Shown here in pieces: positions 1-12,127 of a DNA stretch of 64,000 nucleotides. Position 1 is the first letter of the stretch. Each line of letters begins with the position of its first letter. The translations under genes and the position numbers were made by a program. Source of the stretch: Paraescarpia echinospica (Eukaryota > Annelida > Polychaeta > Sabellida > Siboglinidae); NCBI GenBank assembly GCA_020002185.1, contig JAHLWY010000225.1, positions 51,001-115,000 on the forward strand, given 5' to 3'. The notes under the pieces were generated by a model, which saw nothing but the letters and a program-made list of their open reading frames with translations, was not told the origin of the DNA and searched no databases.

Positions 1-189
1 TATCCTAGATGTTCAGCTGTAAATACGGTCGTTGAGTTCCCAACGTGTAAGATTTAGCATTTTCCATATAAACTGTTTACAATCTTTGCATATCGCACAG
101 GTTTAACAAGATTTAACAAGATTGCCACCAGGAGAATTAACTCTAGGTGGCAGGTGGACAAGGAAGCCATTTGGCTTATCGAGAGTCCG

Positions 190-1480
190 GCCCTTTTACC
201 TATGTGTATCCCGCCCTTCTGAGGTATGTGTCGATTTTATTTTTAAACATATTCACGCTACTAGCACCCACACAATCAGCAGATAATCTGTTCCATTCAT
301 TTACAGTCCTTTGTGAAAATGAGAACTTTCTTATATCTAATCTACACTGCACCTTTGCTAATGTCACTTGATGTCCTCTAGTCTTTCTATCTTTCTTAAC
401 TGAGAAAACAATATTTCTATCAATATTTTCATAACCAATCATTATTTTAAACACTTCTATCTGATCTCCTCTCAATCTCCTGGTCTCTTGTGTTGTTAAG
501 CCGCATTTTTTTGGCGTATTTCATAACTAAGATCCCTCAGTTTTTTGTATCATTTTAGTTGCACTCCTCTGCACTCTTTCTAGCATATATATGTCCTTCA
601 TGCGATATGGCCTCCACGCTTGAATACAATATTCTAAATGAGGCCTAACTATTGTTTTGTACAGTGGTATTATTAGCTCATTTTCCTTATACGTTATGTT
701 TCGCCTAATTAATCCAAGGATTTGATTTCCCTTTGTAGCTGCAATTCCGCACTGCTCTGAAACCTTCATATCAGCACTAATGGTTTACCCTAAGTCCTTT
801 TCTTTTACAGTAGTACTTAGTACAGTATCCCCCATTGTATATTCTACCTCTTCGTTCCCATGTCCTGCGTGGAGGTATTTACATTTCCCAAAATTTAACA
901 GCATTTGCCACTTTTCAGACCATTTGATCAACTTGTCAAGATCATCTTGTAAATGTTGCCTATCTCCATCACTTTTAATCCTTCTAAAAAATTAGTATCA
1001 TCCGCAAATTTCAACACCTTGCTTGTTATTTCATCATCCAAATCGTTGATATATATTAAGAATAATATAGGTCCTAGTACTGATCCCTGTGGTACCCCAC
1101 TCAATACCGATTTCCTGTTTGAAGCCTCCCCATCAACTACTACACGTTGTCTTCTGTCAATCAGCCATTTTTCTATCCAGTTTATTATACAATTTCCTAT
1201 GCCATGGGCCTTTGGTTTAAGCAGTAATCTTTGATGTGGTACTTTGTCGAAAGCTTTTTGAAAATCTAAGTAGACGATATCTACTGGTGATCCCTCATCT
1301 ACCCGCTTAGTGTTGTCTTTCAAAAAACATAACATATTTGTTAAGCATGACCTCGCTTTTAGAAATGTTGAGATGGGTTTAACAAGTTATGTTTAACAAG
1401 AAAAAAATCCACCATATGATCTTTAATTAATCTTTCTAGTAATTTGCAAATAACTGATATTATACTAACTGGTCTATGGT
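190..1480 (-). mobile_element. 5'-truncated CR1-like non-LTR retrotransposon (reverse transcriptase, degenerate)
   Basis: Reverse-strand frames together read as the second half of a non-LTR reverse transcriptase. In order: HHRPVSIISVICKLLERLI (~1,490-1,380), the palm segment YLDFQKAFDKVPHQRLL, the loop SGVPQGSVLGP, the catalytic FADD (~1,335-990), then the C-terminal region KVSEQCGIAATKGNQILGLI with RPHLEYCIQAW (~769-527), and finally RGDQIEVFKIM with FKNKIDTYLRRAGY (475-200). The frames are separated by frameshifts and stops, so it is dead. The endonuclease half is missing: similarity stops near 1,480, as expected for 5' truncation during target-primed reverse transcription. The wording of the motifs fits the CR1/Rex-like branch of APE-type LINEs; the exact clade is not assignable by eye. 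Confidence 0.88.
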
Positions 1481-2217
1481 GGATCCATGCAGGGACGCTG
1501 TGGGGCACGTGTCCCTTAGACATTTGGAGTGCCCCTTCTAAACCTTTGGAATGTGTCCCCGTCGACGTTAGAAGAAGTTGAAGTTTATACGGCGAATACA
1601 AATCAACAGCATCCTTATATATGTCAAGATATTCACGTTTAAATGTGGTAATCAGTTGTTCGAAACGTAAAAAGTAAGGTGCTCGTAATACGTAACCTCA
1701 CAATCGCAGGAACCACGAGAGCGTGGCGAATACTTCAGCAAAACGGCCCCTGCGTTATGGACTTGACAACATGGCGTAGACGCAGGCAGTATGACGATTA
1801 CGTCTACACTCACAACAATGAAATGAAGTTTATTTGGTTACTCGTGTACATATATATTACAAGTATGAACCTAAATATGGTTTCACCAAGTTATTCGGGA
1901 GTTTCTTTAGAAACCCATGGGGACTGATTTCAAGAACCATCTATAATTAGGTAATGTAATAATTGTACATTAAAAAAAAATTACGCAAATAAAAAATTAC
2001 AACAAGGCGTCGTAATCCAATATAAACTTACAAAATGTAACACCATCACGCAAAGTGATAATTGATTGGTATAGTGTGCATTGGAAAATACTTGTTAACT
2101 GAGTATATGTAATTAACATGGAAGTGTGAAGACATATAATACGAATGACATCATATAATATAAATACATAGTATAACGCATTGACAAAATGACATGCAAT
2201 TCATAAAAAGAGCATTT
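1481..2217. other. AT-rich spacer, nothing recognised
   Basis: I see no convincing coding signal or repeat structure. Short open frames here have no recognisable motifs. Confidence 0.5.
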
Positions 2218-3815
2218 TTAATAATAATAATAATAACCTTTATTGCTGCATAATGCTCAGTACAGTACAATGCAGTGACAAAAATAGATAGCAAATATAC
2301 ATTGCGAAAAAAAAGGAATTAAACAAAACATTTGCTTGTATTCCTTATTCAAGTGTTCAAGTTGTAAATAAATCATATTCGTGCAAAAGAACATATACCA
2401 TCATGATATTCTAACAATTTAATTAATATTACATTATAAATTTACCATAAAAAATACATTTGATGCACATGTGTTAGTGGTGAATTAATAATACAAATAT
2501 AACAAGGTGCACCATAACATAACAATTACATTTAAAGTAGGAACAAAAACTATAATCTATGCTACTGATTACGCAAAAGTAGAAATTTGACTCTCTTTTT
2601 TAAAGATATGTAAACTTGCACAACATTGTAGAAAATTATTCATGACGACAGAATTACAGATTTTAGGACCTACATAGGCCAAAGATAATTGTCTGCGATT
2701 TGTCTTGCAATATGATATTTAATATACTACTTCCTGTCTTGTATTATATTTATTTATGGATATTTGCAAAACAAATATATCACTAAATATACCGTTGTTA
2801 TGTTTGAACATTAGAATACAGCATAAGTATTTATTTAACTGATATATATTCATTATCCCATAAGATATAAATAAAGGCTGTGTGATCAAAAAATTCCTAC
2901 ATTACTAATTATGCGCAACATTCTTTTTTGAAGTAAATAATATCTTAGTTAGGTATATATTCGGGGCCCTTCCCCAAACAATATTACAGTAGGTAAAATA
3001 TGGGTAAATAAATATATAATATAGATTTAGCAATAGGCATTTATCTAATTTGTTCGTCACCTTTTTAATGATGCCAATATTCTTAGTTATTTTATTTGAT
3101 ATATATATTTAATGTGAGCGCTCCAGTTCAATGTGTTATTTATAAGTAGACTCAACAAGTTTATTTGTTTTACAGTGTGAACTTTTATGTTGTCTATGTA
3201 AATATTATTATCCCTCTCTCTTATACTCTTCGTATTACTAAAGGTCATTGTGTGAGATTTCTGCATATTTAAAGAAAGTTTATTAATTTTAAGCCATAGG
3301 GATATTCGTTTTATTTCAGAGTTCAGAACATTTTCTATTTCATGTATATTGTTGCCTTGTATTAAAAATGCTCGTGTCATCAGCAAACATAATGGTAAAC
3401 GTTGTGTCAGATAAAGTAGTCAAATCATTTATGTATAAAAGAAAGAGTAAAGGTCCCTAAATTGAACCCTGTGGAACACCACGTTATATTGTTAAGGGTA
3501 GATTTTGTTCCGTAAAATTTTACTCGTTGTTGTCTGTTACTTAAGTAGTTATGAATCCACCGGAGTATGTTTCCTCTGATTCCACAATGTGCTAATTTTT
3601 TCAATAAGATGTTATGATTAACAGTATCAAACGCTTTAGCGAAATCCAGAAATACCCCAATTACGTGGTTTTTGTTGTCAATTGCCTTATTAATGTTATC
3701 TATTAGCATTACAATAGCTATAGACAGACAGACAGACATACAGTATTTATGTTGACCATAATAAGTACATAAACGACAATATAAAATACATTGTAAGGTC
3801 AGGGAGGCTCCCATA
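2218..3815 (-). mobile_element. 5'-truncated non-LTR retrotransposon B (CR1/L2/Jockey-like), degenerate
   Basis: On the reverse strand 3,814-3,425 reads through a palm segment (FLDFAKAFDTVNHNILLKKL, then HNYLSNRQQRVKF). 3,386-3,087 continues into the thumb (SEIKRISLWLKINKLSLN, NNTLNWSAHIKYI), and beyond 3,087 the frame NIGIIKKVTNKL ... YFTYCNIVWG gives the C-terminal region. The catalytic loop between the two frames is disrupted. The reverse-strand 3' end is an AATAAAGG stretch followed by an (ATT)n tail at 2,219-2,240, a typical short-repeat LINE tail. The 5' end is truncated near 3,815. It is related to, but distinct from, the neighbouring element A. Confidence 0.82.
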
Positions 3816-4008
3816 AAACAATTATACGCCGCTATCGTGGGAGCCCTGATGTAACATGATTATATGATTATCACGTGATCAACTATATATGCATACATAT
3901 ATGTGTAAACATGGTATGTTTAGTATAGTATATTATAATATAGTATAATACATAAATTAGTTTAAACAAATGCAGTCGTGTCTAGTTTAAGAATGACATA
4001 TGTAATAG
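3816..4008. other. AT-rich spacer between elements A and B
   Basis: It contains no coding signal. It may hold the 3' untranslated end of element A. Confidence 0.4.
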
Positions 4009-5389
4009 TTATAAATATGACAAATTGATAACGTAATGTTTTGTATAAGTGGAAAAAAACATATAAATTATGTGTATAAATTGTATCAAGGATGATGTTT
4101 TGAGAATTGTTAACAATTTGTATAATGTTGTGTCTGACGTACTTTTTTGCATATTGATTATTAACTCTGGGAATAAATAAGTTGTTTTACCACGAGTGTT
4201 GTATTGGTGAATTGCAAAGTGATATGTGTATGGAATACGACTGACGTATTCTGGTATAACCTTGTTGATCAATTTGTAATAAAATTTGAGCTGTTGGAGT
4301 CTATAGATGTCATCCAGCTTAAGAAATTTACATTCTTTGAAGATGGGATCTGTGTGAGAATTGTATTTACTTGAAGTAACTATTCGCACTGCTTTCTTTT
4401 GAAATAAAAAAAAACGATGGGCTTGATAACCCCACACCAATATGCCATAATTAATATTGGGAAGAATGAGCGAATTATACATTATAGATAATATAGTCTT
4501 AGGTAATACATGTTTAAGTTTATTTAAAATTCCAATTATTTTATTGATTTTATTCGCTGTTGTGTTTATATGGCAAATATATAGCAGTGTAGTATCCTTT
4601 CCTAAATCCAAATTGAAAATTAGACAGGATTTTGTGTTTTGTTATATCATTTATTAATCTATTACATATAAATTTTTCAAAAACCTTTGTAAATACAGGC
4701 AAGATAGAAATAGGCATGTAATTGCTGATTAAATGGTGTATCTCTGTTTTTAAAAATTGGGACAATATCAGCTATGTTTAGCTGATCGGGAACATATCCT
4801 TCATCAAATAATAAGTTTACAATGTAACATAATGGTTCAAATAGATTGGAGACTACGTGCTTAAGAGTTACAGGTTTTATTCCATCCCATCCAGAACTGG
4901 AGTTTGTTAAAGTCTGAATAATTCCCTTTATCTCATCTGGTGTGGCTGGTGACAGAAACATTTATATAGACTCCTTTAGGGTAATCATCAGGACTCTCTG
5001 ATATAACTGGTATGTTATCAGCCTATACTTGTAAAATATTCGTAAAATTTATAAGCTATGCACATTTTTTTTATTTTATTTACCATCAATTAGTAATTGG
5101 TCGTTAGATATATTTACTTCCTTCCTTCCTTCCTTCCTATAATACTCTTTAAAATTCTCCAGGTTTTTTGCAAGTTGCCCTTTTGCTTATGAAGCTCGTG
5201 TCGGTAGTGTTCTCTTTCTGCTGTGGCAATAAGGCAATTTAATTTATTTCTATATTTTTTATAGTTAATTTCATTGTAAACAGTCGGTTTTTTTATAATT
5301 CTTGTACAATTTGTGTTTAATTCTAATGGATTGTCTAAGTCCACGGTTTATGTTTTCTTGCCCTAATAATTTTTTAATTAGTGGAAATG
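4009..5389 (-). mobile_element. Non-LTR retrotransposon A, RT half with internal deletion
   Basis: Reverse strand. 5,344-5,114 encodes the linker between endonuclease and RT (KKYRNKLNCLIATAEREHYR). 4,961-4,677 encodes RT N-terminal motifs (PDEIKGIIQTLTNSSSGWDG, NIADIVPIFKN). 4,765-4,550 contains NYMPISILPVFTKVFEKFIC and FGFRKGY. The coding then jumps directly to the C-terminal region (NKIIGILNKLKHVLP, INYGILVWG) at 4,611-4,009. The catalytic palm (GxPQGS...ADD) is absent, so this is an internal-deletion derivative and cannot be active. The 5' half of the same element continues beyond the nested RTE insertion (6,904-7,600). Confidence 0.82.
5120..5139. repeat. (CTTC)n microsatellite
   Basis: About five CTTC units lie in tandem inside retrotransposon A. 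Confidence 0.85.
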
Positions 5390-5402
5390 AATTATTGTAC
5401 AC
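5390..5402. repeat. Left target-site duplication of the RTE insertion
   Basis: AATTATTGTACAC. A perfect 13-bp match occurs at 6,891-6,903, immediately after the 3' tail of the RTE element. Confidence 0.85.
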
Positions 5403-6890
5403 AAGAAACAGAGAAAGCACTCAGAGGGATGAAAAGTGGGAAGACTGTAGGAGCAGATGAAATACCAGCTGAAGCTTGGAAATGTATGGGCAACTTTGAT
5501 GTAAAGTTACTATGCAGACTATTCAACTGTGTCATGACTTCAGAATACATGCCATCGGTTTGGCGACAGAGCATACAGGTCCCAATCTTCAAGGGAAAAG
5601 GTGAAATTCAGGAGTGTAAGAACTACCGAGGGATCAAACTCCTGACGCACACCTTTAAGATATGGGAGAGAGTCATAGACAAGAGGATGACAGAATGAAC
5701 AGACATACATGAAGGTAAGTTTGGGTTTACGCAGGGCAGAAGTACCACAGATGCGCTTTTCATTCTCAAACAAACAATAGAGAAACACAGGGACGGACAG
5801 AAGGACATCAGAGCAGTATTTATCGACTTGGAGAAATCATACGATCGGGTACCAAGGGAGGAGATATGGTGATGTGCGAGAGAAAGGGATGTACCGGAAA
5901 AGTACATCAGACTGATACAGGATATGTACCGGGGATGTGAGACAAAGGTACGCAGTGTGGCTGGTGAAAGCAGCAACTTTGGCGAAGAGGTTGGGTGCAT
6001 CAAGGATCTGCATTGAGTCCATACCTGTCCCTCATATTGATGGACGTCTTGACGGAGAAGGTGAGAAAAGATGAACCAGAATCAATTATGTTCGCAGATG
6101 ACATTGTGTTGTGTGGAGGAAAGGAGGTAGACATGACAGCGTACATGGAGACGTGGAGGAAGGCACTGGAAGAGAGAGGAATGAGGGTTAGTCGACCGAA
6201 AACCCAATTTATGGACTTCATGTACGAACGTAATGAGGAGATAGACAGACCAACTGTAAAGATACTGGGAGGCAAGCTGGAAAAAATTACACACTTCAAA
6301 TATCTAGGGTCAGTCGTGGAAGAGACAGGAGGCAAGAAAACGGAGATCAAACAGAGAGTGAGTGCAGCTTGGAGAAATTGGAAGAAATGCAGTGGAGTGT
6401 TGTGCGACAGGAGGACGCCAGTGAAGTTGAAGGGAATATCAATAAAACAGTAGTCAGGCCAGCCATGCTGTACGGGGTTGAGACCTGGGCAACAACGAAA
6501 GGACAAGAAGCAAGGATAGAGATGAATGAGATGAGGATGCTCAGGTGGATGTGTTGAGTAACAAAGAAAGATAAGATCCGAAACGAATACATTAGAAGAG
6601 CAACGAGAGTGACACAAGCATCCAAAAAGATAACAGAGAAAGGACTGAAATGGTATGGGCATGTGATGAGAAGGGAAGAGGAGCACATAATGAGAAGAGT
6701 GCTAAATGCAGAGATACCAGGAAGAAGAAGGAGAGGACGACCGAAGACTAAATGGAAGGACAAATGCAGAAGAGACATGGAAATCGTCGGCCTGAGTGCA
6801 GATGTGGTGATGGACAGGGCGACATGGAGAAAGAAAATTACCAGCTAAACCGACGACCCCAGATGACGGGAAAAGCCAGAGAAGAAGAAG
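5403..6890 (+). mobile_element. 5'-truncated RTE-clade non-LTR retrotransposon (degenerate RT)
   Basis: Forward frames read as an RTE-type reverse transcriptase. In order: KALRGMKSGKTVGADEIPAE (5,411-5,470), WRQSIQVPIFKGKG, NYRGIKLL, QGRSTTDALFILKQ with VFIDLEKSYDRVP (~5,735-5,850), HQGSALSPYLSLILMDVL (5,995-), the catalytic FADD (~6,091), FKYLGSVVEETGG, TVVRPAMLYGVETWATTK, WYGHVMRREEEHI and GRRRRGRPKTKWKD, ending at 6,848. Four or more frameshifts or stops show it is inactive. The endonuclease is missing. The 3' end is a GAA/GAAG-rich tail at ~6,880-6,890, and 13-bp duplications flank it exactly. It is inserted in retrotransposon A in the opposite orientation, so it is younger than A. Confidence 0.9.
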
Positions 6891-6903
6891 AATTATTGTA
6901 CAC
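6891..6903. repeat. Right target-site duplication of the RTE insertion
   Basis: AATTATTGTACAC, identical to 5,390-5,402. Confidence 0.85.
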
Positions 6904-7600
6904 TACTGTACACTATTATACACTATTATATTTGTATTAGGTGGTCGATAGACAATACCAACAATCGTTTTTTTATTACGTATTGTAGACTGAGTGTTGA
7001 CTTCAATAAACATGCATTCCAAACATTCAGTTATGATACTCATATCTGATAACTCAATGTACTCAAGGGAACTATGAACATACAAGGATACACCACCTGC
7101 CTTCTTGGAAGGTCTAGTCAAATGAATAATTATATACTCTAGTAATTCATATAAGTCAACGTTAATATTATTTAACCAAGTTTCACTTAGATCGATAACC
7201 TTGAATTTATTGTCGATCACCGATAAGAAGTCACTCAGTTTGCTGATGTTCTTCGATAAGCTTCTAATATTTAAATGCATCAGTGGGAATTCTTCCTCGC
7301 TGAAATTATTTCTTTTTATAACTTCATTAATGTCATCCTCAAGATAATATTTAGTATTTGCAAAGTTAAATAAGTTACAATCTGGATCTATATTGCGCAT
7401 TGCAGCAATACCATTTTCATAACCATGTACATCACCTGCATATGCCAGGGAAGTTTTAGGTAACTGGCTCATAATACTTGTACGTTGTATGTGCATACAC
7501 AGAAATGCGGTACACAATAATGTTTGTATCATTACAGATAGCATTGTCAAGCACGTTTATAACGTACAGTGTTGAATGACAGTTGTTAAATTGAAGGGAA
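6904..7600 (-). mobile_element. Non-LTR retrotransposon A, 5' part with endonuclease N-terminal half
   Basis: One reverse-strand frame of about 215 codons (7,550-6,903) reads as the start of an APE-type endonuclease: LMHLNIRSLSKNISKLSDFL, the ETWL motif, GGVSLYVHSSLEYIEL and GIVYRPPNTN. The C-terminal half of the endonuclease (the GDFN and SDH motifs) is missing. On the far side of the RTE insertion, coding resumes only in the linker at ~5,344. Element A had therefore lost part of its endonuclease as well as its RT palm. Upstream (7,612-7,690) is a CA tract. Confidence 0.8.
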
Positions 7601-7609
7601 TTACTTAGA

Positions 7610-7611
<2 letters not shown>

Positions 7612-7678
<67 letters not shown>

Positions 7679-7690
7679 AACACACACACA
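7612..7690. repeat. (CA)n microsatellite
   Basis: About 39 CA units, with two AAAC interruptions near 7,672-7,680. Confidence 0.97.
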
Positions 7691-7699
7691 TTCATATAT

Positions 7700-8619
7700 A
7701 TAAATCGATTAAACCAGGTTAAAAGTAATGATAGATTTTTTTGTTTTCTTTTCATGTTTTTTTTTACATTTTTACAGTTGTTAGTATCAGTATATATAAT
7801 AGATATAAGGACATTATATAGCATATGATATATATATGCATAGCAAGACGAATATCATTTGACAATTCACAACTGTCATGACTAGGGCCCATTGGTGAAC
7901 AAACAACGAGTATTTGCGAATACGTCATGAAGTTTAAATATATGTAATTACGTATTTTGTTTTCTACCATCTGATAAATATTACTATCACGACTACCATC
8001 AGAACCCTAAAGGACATGCTCTTCTGATTGCATATAACTTGATATCATTTGAGCATTATCACTCAAACATCGACACCTAAGCAAGCTAACACATATTTGT
8101 TTTATTCGTCAAGTAAAGTGCACCCGAACACCCCCACCCCCACCCCCGTGTAACGCTTCATCACGTCGACCCGTAGATCTACACCCCAACCACCAAAGAG
8201 TGTCATAGGCTACATGGTTGACAGCAACGGTGTCGCTGTATAATGGCATACTTGTCTTATCGTGTTGTAGATAATTTTACGACCAGGTACCTTTTAATAG
8301 GGTCGAACGAGTTGCCGAAAACACAACTTTATTCTGATAGGCCTATGCATTAAAGATTAGCCTGCTTGACAGCCTAGTCCAGGAACCTCGTACCTACAGT
8401 AAGATATCAGAAATCGGGCTGTTCATGTCACGTCATCCACAAACGTTGCGAGGCGTCACACACACATAACATATCCAAGGAAGCATTTTTATTATGAAAA
8501 CCACAGCTTTCTACATGTAACGCATTTGAATCATTTCACATCGGTACAAGTATCCACAAACAACATTCATATTTCACAAGCTATTGCTTCCAACCTATTG
8601 TCCACACGTATCACATCTT
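7700..8619. other. Spacer with a short CCCCCA tract
   Basis: No gene recognised. 8,128-8,156 is a short C-rich tract of CCCCCA units. Confidence 0.5.
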
Positions 8620-9469
8620 AAACGTGTGCTGCCTGTTTGAATGTGAACACGTTTCTTTCATGAACAATGTTAAAAAAAGACTGATCCCACATATATCATA
8701 TCTAAATCGTGTCTTCACATTGCGAGTGCGAATGTCTGCCTTCAAATTGCCGTTTTTTGAAAACTCGAAGCCACACGTACCACGTCAGCTCCGGCCCATT
8801 ATGAGAACAGCCACGTGGTTTCAAACCATTACTGTATACATATTGTGCCCGGCAGATATGACATTTGTTTCTCCCCGGTGTGGATACGGATATGCGTATT
8901 CAGACTTCCACTTGCGGATAACTGTGCACCACAGGTATGCCATTTGTAGGGTTTTCCCCGAATGGATACTGACATGTCCCTTCAAATTACCACTTTCTGA
9001 GAAATCTGCACCATTGGTAAGGTTTCTTCCAGGTGTGGATACGGACATGCGTCTTCAGATTACTACGCCGTGAGAATTGTGCACCAGAGGTATCACATTT
9101 CTAAGGTTTATCCTCCGTATGGATACGGATATGTCTCTTCAAATTACCATTTTCTGAGAACACTGCACCACAGGTATCACATTGGTAAGGTTTCTCCCCG
9201 GTGTGGATACGGACATGCGTCTTGAGATTTCCACGTCGTGAGAATTGTGCATCACAGGTATTGCATTTGTAGGGTTTCTCCCCGGTGTGGATACGGATAC
9301 GTATCTTCAAAATACCACTTTGTGAGAATTGTGCACCACAGATAAGACATGTGTAGGGTTTCTCCCCCGTATGGATAAAAACATGATACTTCAAATTACC
9401 ACTTTTTGAGAACTGTGCACCACACGTATCTTTTTGTGACGGCTTCTTAAAAATAAATACATTATTCAC
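8620..9469 (-). pseudogene. C2H2 zinc-finger array, decaying
   Basis: The reverse-strand frame 9,469-9,101 encodes four tandem C2H2 fingers joined by TGEKPY linkers, the KRAB-less polydactyl DNA-binding pattern. Only fingers 3 (CNTCDAQF...HVRIH) and 4 (CDTCGAVF...HIRIH) keep all ligands. Finger 1 has Lys where the first Cys belongs, and finger 2 has Arg for the first His. After HTEDKP there is a stop, and further fingers continue to ~8,620 with Cys losses, frameshifts and stops (KCDTSGAQFSRRSNLKTHVR and later remnants). The 5' edge of the array falls inside the outer end of the inverted repeat starting at 9,432, so the reading frame enters from repeat DNA. This is a zinc-finger pseudogene, or the last exon of a gene broken by rearrangement. 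Confidence 0.75.
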
Positions 9470-10585
9470 ATTTCACAGGTTAATATCTCTCGAACTACTT
9501 AACCTGTATCAATGAAACTTAACGGAATTGTTCTCTACAACGTATAGATCACATCAATATAATTAGAACATAAATACAGTGTGGATGGTTAATGTGCACC
9601 AAGTTTATAAAAATTATATTTATTCAATAAATCACTCACGAGAGGGTTTTCAGACCTTGATTGTGAACAAAATACACATACCTCAGAAACTAGTTGTATA
9701 TAATTGGTATATACACATGCAATTGTGCAAATCAGAGTAATATTGCAGGTCTGGTTATCTTAATTATGAATATGTACATATGCAAAGATGGTATGTTGTT
9801 ATATTTATTTGCAATTGACCAACTTCTGACCCAAATAGTCAATGAGGCATAGCATGTATTGTCACAAAACTTTTTCTAGGTGTAAGCTTGTCCTTATAAC
9901 ATAAATAACTAATAACTCTCAATATCCTTCCGTACTTCCTTCACAACAAAAATGGGATATTTCAGGGTGCCCCAATGTTTTCAATAAATCACTTGCAATT
10001 CACGAAAGGGTTTTCAGGCATTGATTGCAAGCTAAATATAGATGCCGTAAGTTAACTGTTGTAAATATTTGGTATCTATGTGTACCAGTGTGTAATATCA
10101 GAGCAATATGACATGTCTGACTGTCTTAATTATGAATCTACACACACTCAAAAGTGCTATGTTATTATATTTATATAAATTAGCCAACTTCCGACCCTCA
10201 AAAAAGTAAATGTCGGTTAGAAGATATTGTTATGAAACTTTTACTAGACATAAACCAGTCCTATAACACAAATAACAAGTAACTCTCAATATCCTTCCAT
10301 GCTTCCTTCTCAAGAAGAATGGTTACCCTTGGGTACCTCAAATTTATTGTGAGCTGAACACACATGCCATTGCTAACATTTGTATCTATGCATATCAGTA
10401 TACATTCTCATAGTAATATGACTTGTTTGAATGTCTTAATTGTGAATCAGTACATATTCAAAGATGGTACAATGTTATATTTCTCTTAAAAATAACCAAC
10501 TAATGATAAAAATGAATGTGGGATAGAAAGTATTGCTGCAAACTTGTATTAGGCAAAAACCAGTCCCGTTTACAACATAACTATC
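9432..10585. repeat. Left arm of a ~2.7-kb inverted repeat, built of ~360-bp sub-repeats
   Basis: This arm is the reverse complement, with moderate divergence, of 10,925-12,127. Example: the GACGGCTTCTTAAAAATAAA block at 9,438 against the AAGAAGCCGTC block at 12,111. Within the arm a ~360-bp unit recurs directly about three times (starting near 9,620, 9,985 and 10,345). Each unit has the series: ATAAATCACT..GAGGGTTTTCAG, a TCTTAATTATGAATNNRTACA block, CAACTTCTGAC, and AACTCTCAATATCCTTCC. The third unit is incomplete. Confidence 0.85.
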
Positions 10586-10924
10586 AACATTAAATAATCA
10601 GATATCCCAAAAGTTTTTTTTTTAGCTACACTGACCTTGATACAGGTAATTGTAGGTATTAGACCTGTGTCACACGTATAATGATACATATGGCACTAAT
10701 AGTAATATGTTATATTGAATTAGATATTTGTGCACATTTTTATATCCAGAAATATGATGGAAATATGTGAATTTTAGATTTTGTACAATTTTTTTATTAC
10801 AAATTAGACAGTGATACTGATTGCTTGGGTCAAAGCATGCCCAGTTTGTACTGTTACATAAAAAGGAAGTACCTGGTAGGTCACTTACAATTTGTGTGAG
10901 ATGAGAAATGTGAGAATTACTTGA
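10586..10924. other. Unique spacer between inverted-repeat arms
   Basis: About 340 bp of AT-rich sequence without a recognisable counterpart in either arm. Confidence 0.6.
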
Positions 10925-12127
10925 TATTTATGTTATATAAGCATTTGTTTTATGCCTCGTAAAAGTTTTGTAGCAATACTTTGTACCCCAAATCCATTTT
11001 TTTGAATCAGGAGTTGGTTATTTTTAAAAGAAATATAATTATGTACCATAACGTCCCATCTTTGATTATGTACAGATTCATAATTAAGGCAGTCAAACAA
11101 GTCATATTACTCTGAGAATGTACACAGATATGCATACATACCAAATATATACAAATATTAACAACAACATGTACATTGAGCTCACAAGCAATGCTTGAAA
11201 ACCCTCTCGCGAGTGATTTATTAATCAATTTGGTGTACCCAAGGGCCATTCTTCTTGAGAAGGAAGCATGGAAGGGTATTGGGAGTTACTTGTTTTTTGT
11301 GTTATAGGACTGGTTTATGTCTTGCAAAAGTTTCATAACAATATCTTCTATCCCACATTTACTTTTTAGGGTTGGAAGTTGGGTAATTTTATATATATAT
11401 ATTAGAACATTGCACCTTTGAGTGTGTGTATATTCATAATTAAGACATACATGTCATATTGTTCTGATAATACACACTGGTAATGGTATGCATAGATACC
11501 AAATAATTACAACAGTTAATTACGGCATCTATATTTAGCTTGCAATCAATGCCTGAAAACCCTCTCGTGAATCGCAAGTGATTTACTGAAAAATTCCCAT
11601 TTTTGTTGTGAAGGAAGTACGGAAGGATATTGAGATTATTAGTTATTTGTGTTATAGGGACAAGCTTACACCTACAACAAGTTTTGTGACAAAACATGCT
11701 ACGCTTCATTGAATTTTTTGAGTCGGAAGTTGGTCAATTTTTAAAGAAATATAACAACGTACCATCTCTGCATATGTACAGATTCATAAATAAAACAACC
11801 AGTCCTGCCATATTACACGGACATGCACACTTGCATGTGTGTATACCAATTATATACAACTACTTTCTGAGGTTTGTGTATTTTGCTCACAATCAAGGTC
11901 TGAAAAACCTTTTGTGAGTGATTTATTGAATAAATCATTATGTTTATGAAGTTGGTGCATACTAACCATACACTGTATTTATGTTCTAACTCTAAGTATA
12001 TGTATGTGATCTATACATTGTAGAGAACAATTCCACAACATTTAATTGACACAGGTTACATAGTTCAAGAGATATTAACTTGTGAAATGTTAATCATTTT
12101 ATTTATTTTTAAGAAGCCGTCACAAAA
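10925..12127. repeat. Right arm of the ~2.7-kb inverted repeat
   Basis: Reverse complement of 9,432-10,585, again with about three ~360-bp sub-units, in inverted order. The AAAACCCTCTCG..GAGTGATTTATT block is at ~11,198, ~11,556 and ~11,905 (the last copy diverged). The arm ends with the AAGAAGCCGTCACAAAA block that borders the zinc-finger frame on the left side. Confidence 0.85.
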
